Source: Acidobacteriota bacterium
Lineage (GTDB): Bacteria > Acidobacteriota > Vicinamibacteria > Vicinamibacterales > JAKQTR01
DNA: 64,000 bases
Reading direction: 5' to 3'
NCBI GenBank assembly: GCA_029562975.1
Contig: JAKQTR010000024.1
Location: 62,001 to 126,000 of the forward strand
The position numbers were made by a program, and so were the translations under genes. Numbering within the stretch: the first letter of the stretch is position 1; each line of letters starts with the position of its first letter. This document shows, piece by piece, positions 59,756 to 64,000 of this stretch. Under the pieces are notes generated by a model. The model saw only the letters and a list, made by a program, of their open reading frames with translations. It made no database searches and was not told the DNA's origin.

Positions 59756-60895
59756 TCAGGCCGGCTCCGGGCGGCCCGGGAACATCGCGTCGCAGTCGAG
59801 CGACTGCGGGCCCTGCTCGGTGCACACGGCGAACTTCGACGGGTACATCGACACCGCCGCGTACTCGCCCTTGGCGTTCAGCACGTAGAACTGGATCTGG
59901 AACCTCGGCTCGCCCTTCGAGTCGAGCAGTCGCTGCTCGACGGTGTTGGCCCTGATGCGGCGCAGCGCCTCCATGCCGGCGTCCTTCGGCCCCATCCCCC
60001 GCCGCATGTTCTCGACGATGAGGAACGAGCAGAGGTTGTAGAGGTTGGCCTCGCCGCGCCCCGTGGAGCCGGCGGCGCCGACATCGTTGTCCACGTAGAG
60101 GCCGGCGCCCAGGATCGGCGAGTCGCCCACGCGCCCCGGGATCTTCCAGGCGAGGCCGCTGGTCGTGGTCACGCCGCAGATCTCGCCCTTGGGGCCGATC
60201 CCGTTGCAGTTGATGGTGCCCCAGAAGTGATCGAACTCGATGAGGCCGTCCCGGACCATCTCGAGCCCCGTCCGGTAGAACGCCTCCGAGCGCCGGACCG
60301 GGTCGAGGTAATGCTCGCCGTCCGTCCGGCGCTTCCATTCAAGCCAGAGCCGCCGCGACCGCTCCGTGGTCAGGTCGGCTTCGATCGGGAAGCCGAGCCT
60401 GCGCGCGAAGTCCTGCGCGCCCTGCCCGACGATGAGGTGGTGATCGGTCTCGTCCATGACCGCCCTGGCCACGCGCGACGCCGTGCGGACGCCCTCCAGG
60501 CACGCGACCCCGCCTGCCCGTTTTTTCGGGCCGTGCATGCAGGACGAGTCCAGCTGCACCACGCCGTCCGCGTTCGGCAGGCCGCCGAAGCCGACGCTGA
60601 CGTCGAGCGGATCGAGTTCGCAGAGATTGACGCCGGCGATGAGCGCGTCGAGGACGTCGGAGCCGCCGGCGATCAGGCCGAAGGCCTTCGCGACGCCCGT
60701 GACGTCGCCCCCGTTTTTGTAGATGTTCCCGTTGTTCGACGAGATGACAACCGGGTTCACCGTCTTCCTGATCATCACCGCGGGCGCCTGAGACGGCGCC
60801 GGGCGATCGGCGCCGGCGGCCCGGGCGGCGGCGGCTGTGGCAACGGCGGCGCTCGACAGGACGAACTCGCGGCGGCTCAGGCGTTTGGGCATCAT
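59756..60895 (-). CDS. Glycosylasparaginase-type Ntn hydrolase, Tat-exported
   Basis: 379 residues. The N-terminus has a twin-arginine signal (SRREFVLSSAAVATAAAA), implying export folded. The Ntn-hydrolase core shows the family T2 (isoaspartyl peptidase/asparaginase) pattern: NAIDG-like NLCELDPLDVSVGFGG, SSCMHGPKK, the nucleophile threonine in HFWGTINCNG (Thr227), then GRVGDSPILGAGLYVDNDVGAAGSTGRGE. The last block binds substrate aspartate. It resembles N4-(beta-N-acetylglucosaminyl)-L-asparaginase, which cuts glycan-asparagine bonds. Isoaspartyl aminopeptidase is the alternative. Confidence 0.9.
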   Translation of the reverse strand: MMPKRLSRREFVLSSAAVATAAAARAAGADRPAPSQAPAVMIRKTVNPVVISSNNGNIYKNGGDVTGVAKAFGLIAGGSDVLDALIAGVNLCELDPLDVSVGFGGLPNADGVVQLDSSCMHGPKKRAGGVACLEGVRTASRVARAVMDETDHHLIVGQGAQDFARRLGFPIEADLTTERSRRLWLEWKRRTDGEHYLDPVRRSEAFYRTGLEMVRDGLIEFDHFWGTINCNGIGPKGEICGVTTTSGLAWKIPGRVGDSPILGAGLYVDNDVGAAGSTGRGEANLYNLCSFLIVENMRRGMGPKDAGMEALRRIRANTVEQRLLDSKGEPRFQIQFYVLNAKGEYAAVSMYPSKFAVCTEQGPQSLDCDAMFPGRPEPA

Positions 60896-60972
60896 CTACT
60901 CCAGGGAGACGGACCGGCCGATTGTACTCAGGGGCCCTCGCGGCGACAATGCGGCCGGGGCCCGGAGGGCGG

Positions 60973-61002
60973 TTGACGCCCGGCGCCGCCCGCTGGTACG
61001 AT
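60973..61002 (+). promoter_or_regulatory. Promoter of the glycogen phosphorylase gene
   Basis: TTGACG (60973-60978), an 18-base spacer and TACGAT (60997-61002), about 40 bases before the ATG at 61042. Confidence 0.55.
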
Positions 61003-61041
61003 TGTGATTTTGACCCGAACGAAACAAAGGCTGCATTCTCC

Positions 61042-63195
61042 ATGACGTCCTCGTTTCCCGCGCTCCCCGAACGGATCAAGGACCTCGGCGAGCTGGCGTC
61101 GGACCTGTGGTGGAGCTGGCATTTCCGCGCCCGGAGCCTTTTCCGCCGCATGGACTATCCGCTCTGGCGGGCCACCGCGCACAACCCGGTGAGCATGCTG
61201 CGGCAGATCGCCCCGGAGCGGCTTCACGCCGTCGCCCGCGACCGCGCCTTCCTCGCGCTCTACGACGATGCCATCCGCGACCTGCGGGCGGCGCGGGCCT
61301 CGCGCGAAACCTGGTGGGCCCTGACGCATGGCGAGGCGGCCGCCAAGACCATCGCGTACTTCTCGGCGGAGTTCGCGCTGCACCAGTCGCTGCCGATCTA
61401 CGCGGGCGGCCTCGGCGTCCTCGCCGGCGACTTCTGCAAGGAAGCGAGCGACCTGGGGATGCCGTTCGTCGGCGTCGGGTTCATGTATCCGCAGGGCTAC
61501 TTCCACCAGCGGGTCTCCGCGGAGGGCTGGCAGGAGGAGACCTACGAGCACCTGGACTGGGACGACGCGCCGGTCCGGCCCGCCGTCACCCCGGCCGGAG
61601 AACGCTGCCTCGTCGAGGTGCCGCTCGGCACCAGCACCGTCAAGGCGCTCGTGTGGCAGGTGAAGGTCGGCAAGGTCTCGCTGCTGCTGCTCGACACCGG
61701 GCTCGAAGAGAACGCCCCGTGGGACCGCGAGCTGTCGGCGCGGCTGTACGGCGGCAACCAGGAGACCCGGATCCAGCAGGAGATCGTGCTGGGCCTGGGC
61801 GGCGTCCGCGCGCTGCGGGCCATGGGCATCGAGCCGACGGTCTGGCATCTCAACGAGGGGCACGCGGCCTTCGTGACCCTGCAGCGCATCTGGGATCACC
61901 TGGAGCAGGGTTCGACCTTCGACGCGGCGCTGGAGCAGGTCCGGGCGACAACGGTGTTCACGACCCACACGCCCGTGCCGGCCGGACACGACGCGTTCCC
62001 GTTCCAGCTTGTCGAAACGCACCTCGCCGGGGCCTGGGGAAGCAGCCTGGGGGCCTTCCGGGACCGCCTCATGGCGCTCGGCTCCTACGACAACGGAGGC
62101 GGAACGCAGTTCAACATGACGGCGCTCGCGCTGCGGACCGCGGCCGGCATCAACGCGGTGAGCCAGCCGCACGGCGAGGTCACCCGCCGGATGTGGACGT
62201 CCATCTGGCCCGGGACCCCCGCTGAGAAGCTGCCCATCAAGGCGATCACCAACGGCGTCCACGCCAGCACCTGGGTCGCCGCGCCCCTCGGCAAGCTCTT
62301 CGACGACAGCTTCGGCACCGAGTGGCGGGATCGGCTCGACGAGCCGGAGTTCTGGGACCGCGTCCTCGACATCCCGGACGAGGCCCTCTGGAGGGTCCGG
62401 CTGTCGATGAAGGCCGAGCTCTTCAGATCCATCCAGGACCGGGCCAGGAAGCGCTGGACGCACGACAAAGTGAGCGCGGCGCAGGTCGTGGCGGCCGGCA
62501 CGCTGCTGGATCAGTCGGCGCTGACCATCGGGTTCGCGCGTCGGTTCGCCGGCTACAAGCGGCCCGACCTGATCTTCCACGACGCGGCCCGGCTGGCGTC
62601 CATCCTCTCGGCGGCGAGGCGTCCCGTGCAGATCGTCTTCGCGGGCAAGGCCCATCCGGCCGACGACCAGGGCAAGCACCACCTGCAGCAGGTTTACCGG
62701 CGCGCGGCCGACCCGGCCTTCGGGGGCCGCATCGCCTTCGTGGACGACTACGATCTCCACCTCGCCCAGTACCTCGTGCACGGCTGCGACGTCTGGCTCA
62801 ACCACCCGCGGAAGCCGATGGAGGCAAGCGGCACGAGCGGCATGAAAGCGGCCATCAACGGCATCCCCCACCTGAGCATTGGCGACGGCTGGTGGGCCGA
62901 GGGGTTCAACGGCGCCAACGGCTGGCTCATCCAGGGCAAGGCGCACGGCACGGACCAGGAGGCCGTGGACGCGGCGGACGCCGAGGCCCTCTACGCGCTG
63001 CTGGAGGAGCAGGTCATCCCCACCTTCTACGACCGGGACGCGCACGATGTGCCGCGGGCGTGGCTTCGCGTGGTCAAGGAAGCCATCCGGAGCACCATGC
63101 CCGCCTACACGACCCGTCGGATGATGAAGCAGTACGCCGAGGAGCTATACCTGCCCGCCATCATGTCGACGATGCGCGTCGGGCTCGGGGATTGA
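61042..63195 (+). CDS. glgP: Alpha-glucan (glycogen/maltodextrin) phosphorylase, short GT35 form
   Basis: 717 residues. The N-terminal DUF3417-like lead (PALPERIKDLGELASDLWWSWHFRARSLF) identifies the alternative, Thermotoga/actinobacterial-type phosphorylases rather than the 800-residue E. coli form. Then AYFSAEFALHQSLPIYAGGLGVLAGD, HLNEGHAAFVTLQRI, KAITNGVHASTW, the PLP lysine in EASGTSGMKAAING and GFARRFAGYKR. It releases glucose-1-phosphate from glycogen or maltodextrin. It has its own promoter and no glg neighbours. The upstream in-frame extension overlaps the promoter and was rejected. Confidence 0.93.
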   Translation: MTSSFPALPERIKDLGELASDLWWSWHFRARSLFRRMDYPLWRATAHNPVSMLRQIAPERLHAVARDRAFLALYDDAIRDLRAARASRETWWALTHGEAAAKTIAYFSAEFALHQSLPIYAGGLGVLAGDFCKEASDLGMPFVGVGFMYPQGYFHQRVSAEGWQEETYEHLDWDDAPVRPAVTPAGERCLVEVPLGTSTVKALVWQVKVGKVSLLLLDTGLEENAPWDRELSARLYGGNQETRIQQEIVLGLGGVRALRAMGIEPTVWHLNEGHAAFVTLQRIWDHLEQGSTFDAALEQVRATTVFTTHTPVPAGHDAFPFQLVETHLAGAWGSSLGAFRDRLMALGSYDNGGGTQFNMTALALRTAAGINAVSQPHGEVTRRMWTSIWPGTPAEKLPIKAITNGVHASTWVAAPLGKLFDDSFGTEWRDRLDEPEFWDRVLDIPDEALWRVRLSMKAELFRSIQDRARKRWTHDKVSAAQVVAAGTLLDQSALTIGFARRFAGYKRPDLIFHDAARLASILSAARRPVQIVFAGKAHPADDQGKHHLQQVYRRAADPAFGGRIAFVDDYDLHLAQYLVHGCDVWLNHPRKPMEASGTSGMKAAINGIPHLSIGDGWWAEGFNGANGWLIQGKAHGTDQEAVDAADAEALYALLEEQVIPTFYDRDAHDVPRAWLRVVKEAIRSTMPAYTTRRMMKQYAEELYLPAIMSTMRVGLGD

Positions 63196-63276
63196 CGCCC
63201 TGGCCGGGCCAGGCCCCGGCACGCCGGCCCTGGCCCCGCTTCCAGGCGAAGCAGCCGGGCCCTGATCCTGGCCCCT

Positions 63277-63675
63277 TCAGCCGAGGGGGCTGATCGGGGG
63301 GTGATGGAGGATCTGCACCCGGTTGCCCTCCGGGTCCCTGAAGTAGCAGGAACGGGCCCCATCTCGATGGGTCTTCGGCCGCGTGTCAAGAGGCACGCCC
63401 CTCTCGTCGAGGTACGCCGCCCACGCGTCCACCAGGCCGGCCGACCCGACGATCAAGCCGAGGTGATCCAGGGCCCCGGGACGGGCCGCCTCCGCGTTCC
63501 CCTCCGCACGGTGCAGGGCCAGGTTGTCGCGGCCCGAAGTCAGGTAGACGTTGTCCGGATCCGGTTCCCACTCGACCCGGAAGCCGAGCACGTCGACGTA
63601 GAACGCCCGCATCATTCTCACGTCGCGGACGTTGAGGGCGAGGTGGCGCAGGCCGAGGTGGGCGGGACGCTCCAT
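63277..63675 (-). CDS. VOC superfamily (glyoxalase/bleomycin-resistance fold) protein
   Basis: 132 residues from the ATG at 63675; a TTG 36 bases upstream is an alternative and neither has a good ribosome binding site. The fold is visible as LRHLALNVRDVRMMRAFYVDVLGFRVEWEPD, DNLALHRAEG, LDHLGLIVGSAGLVDAWAAYL and YFRDPEGNRVQILHHPP. Metal ligands expected are His18 region, the central H(L) and the C-terminal E/Q. The reaction is unknown. Convergent with glgP and divergent from the last gene. Confidence 0.88.
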   Translation of the reverse strand: MERPAHLGLRHLALNVRDVRMMRAFYVDVLGFRVEWEPDPDNVYLTSGRDNLALHRAEGNAEAARPGALDHLGLIVGSAGLVDAWAAYLDERGVPLDTRPKTHRDGARSCYFRDPEGNRVQILHHPPISPLG

Positions 63676-63721
63676 GGGGAGATCGTAGTAGGCGCGGGGA
63701 GCGCGGGACAAGAGGCAGTGA

Positions 63722-63727
63722 TAAGAT
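63722..63727 (+). promoter_or_regulatory. Extended -10 box of a likely leaderless transcript
   Basis: TGA TAAGAT (TG at 63719-63720) ends seven bases before the ATG at 63735, with no ribosome binding site between. The ATG at 63726 lies inside the box. Confidence 0.4.
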
Positions 63728-63734
63728 GGCGCGC

Positions 63735-64000
63735 ATGTCGAGGAAGGCCGCCGAGCGGGCGCGGTGCGCGCTCTGCGGGGCGAAGGACGTGTCCGAGCCC
63801 CGTGGTGACGAGCGCTACTGCCCCGACTGCTGGGACAAGAAGATCGCCGTCGAGGACATCGTCGCGAAGGAGTTCGTGCTGAAGCGCTACATCCGCGCCC
63901 ACAGCGCGGAGAAGTACCTGGTCTACCACTCGACGCTGAAGCGCCCCTGCGGGCAGCTCATCGTCATCGACGACGGCTACGATCTGTTCCTGACGCTCAC
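63735..64000 (+). CDS. Zinc-ribbon protein, 3' truncated by window end
   Basis: The frame is open to the end of the window (88 codons plus two bases). The start is taken at the second ATG because the first, at 63726, overlaps the predicted -10 box. Two CxxC pairs (CALC near residue 11 and CPDC near residue 29) form a short zinc ribbon. The segment DKKIAVEDIVAKEFVLKRYIRAHSAEKYLVYHSTLKRPCGQL follows in shorter recognisable pieces and looks like a mixed alpha/beta domain. Function is unknown. Confidence 0.65.
   Translation, partial: MSRKAAERARCALCGAKDVSEPRGDERYCPDCWDKKIAVEDIVAKEFVLKRYIRAHSAEKYLVYHSTLKRPCGQLIVIDDGYDLFLTL

Noticed and set aside
60928-63045. Minus-strand open frame of about 700 codons
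   Set aside because: Antisense to glycogen phosphorylase; no domain visible.

Overview
The window is very GC-rich (about 70% by eye) with almost exclusively G/C third codon positions. Gene content points to Acidobacteriota, most likely a Vicinamibacteria-type soil or sediment bacterium. The pointers are an Oar-like TonB receptor with a carboxypeptidase-regulatory N-terminus, a GH172/DUF2961 protein, a cytochrome with eleven CXXCH motifs fused to a cytochrome b domain, an S46 dipeptidyl peptidase, a serine-palmitoyltransferase-like enzyme and an ExuT/UxaC pair. This assignment is inferred from gene content, not from a marker-gene search. I see no mobile element, CRISPR array, rRNA or prophage. 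There is one tRNA gene (Leu, CAG).

Layout. 1-4205: end of a PpiC-type isomerase gene, SppA, and an SpoIIE/RsbU-type phosphatase. 4231-9102: a sugar locus with a fucose-isomerase-like enzyme, an ABC permease and a binding protein but no ATPase, plus a divergent GH172 enzyme. 9250-14516: tRNA-Leu, a SemiSWEET-like mini-transporter, a zinc-ribbon protein, YdcF, the CbcL-like multihaem cytochrome c/b fusion, and a short-chain dehydrogenase. 14706-20495: a serine-palmitoyltransferase-like enzyme, a UspA protein, and a tight operon of two paralogous P-loop proteins, an OPA-family transporter and adenosine deaminase. 20967-26900: a translationally coupled metallopeptidase/ATP-grasp pair, an S46 peptidase, a tiny cysteine-rich protein and a FadL-type porin.

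27258-36701 is a hexuronate locus. On the plus strand are a fructuronate-reductase-type dehydrogenase, a LarA-type nickel-pincer epimerase homologue, 6-phosphogluconate dehydrogenase, a PfkB kinase, a GalU-type nucleotidyltransferase and a glucuronokinase-like GHMP kinase. Convergent to them are ExuT and UxaC. Read together, the genes suggest uronate import and isomerisation, reduction to mannonate, and a possible C2 epimerisation to gluconate feeding the oxidative pentose phosphate step, with a side branch recycling glucuronate to UDP-glucuronate. This is the best candidate for an undescribed system here.

37091-50809: a hemerythrin protein with a cysteine tail, an aspartase fused to a cyclic-nucleotide-binding domain, an M3 peptidase, a CBM9-like protein, an RRM RNA-binding protein with a structured leader, a small basic protein, a TMTC-like membrane/TPR protein coupled to a glycosyltransferase-methyltransferase fusion, and the TonB receptor, which ends in a textbook terminator. 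50883-64000: a methyltransferase, a run of uridine kinase, YpfJ-type metalloprotease, ABM monooxygenase and iron alcohol dehydrogenase, an MBL hydrolase, uridine phosphorylase, Aat, two proteins of unknown function, a DmpA-type peptidase, a Tat-exported glycosylasparaginase, glycogen phosphorylase, a glyoxalase-fold protein and a truncated zinc-ribbon protein.

Promoters share a pattern of TTGACN, 17-18 bases, TANNNT. Three genes have a -10 box only 7-8 bases before the ATG and no ribosome binding site, which suggests leaderless transcripts.
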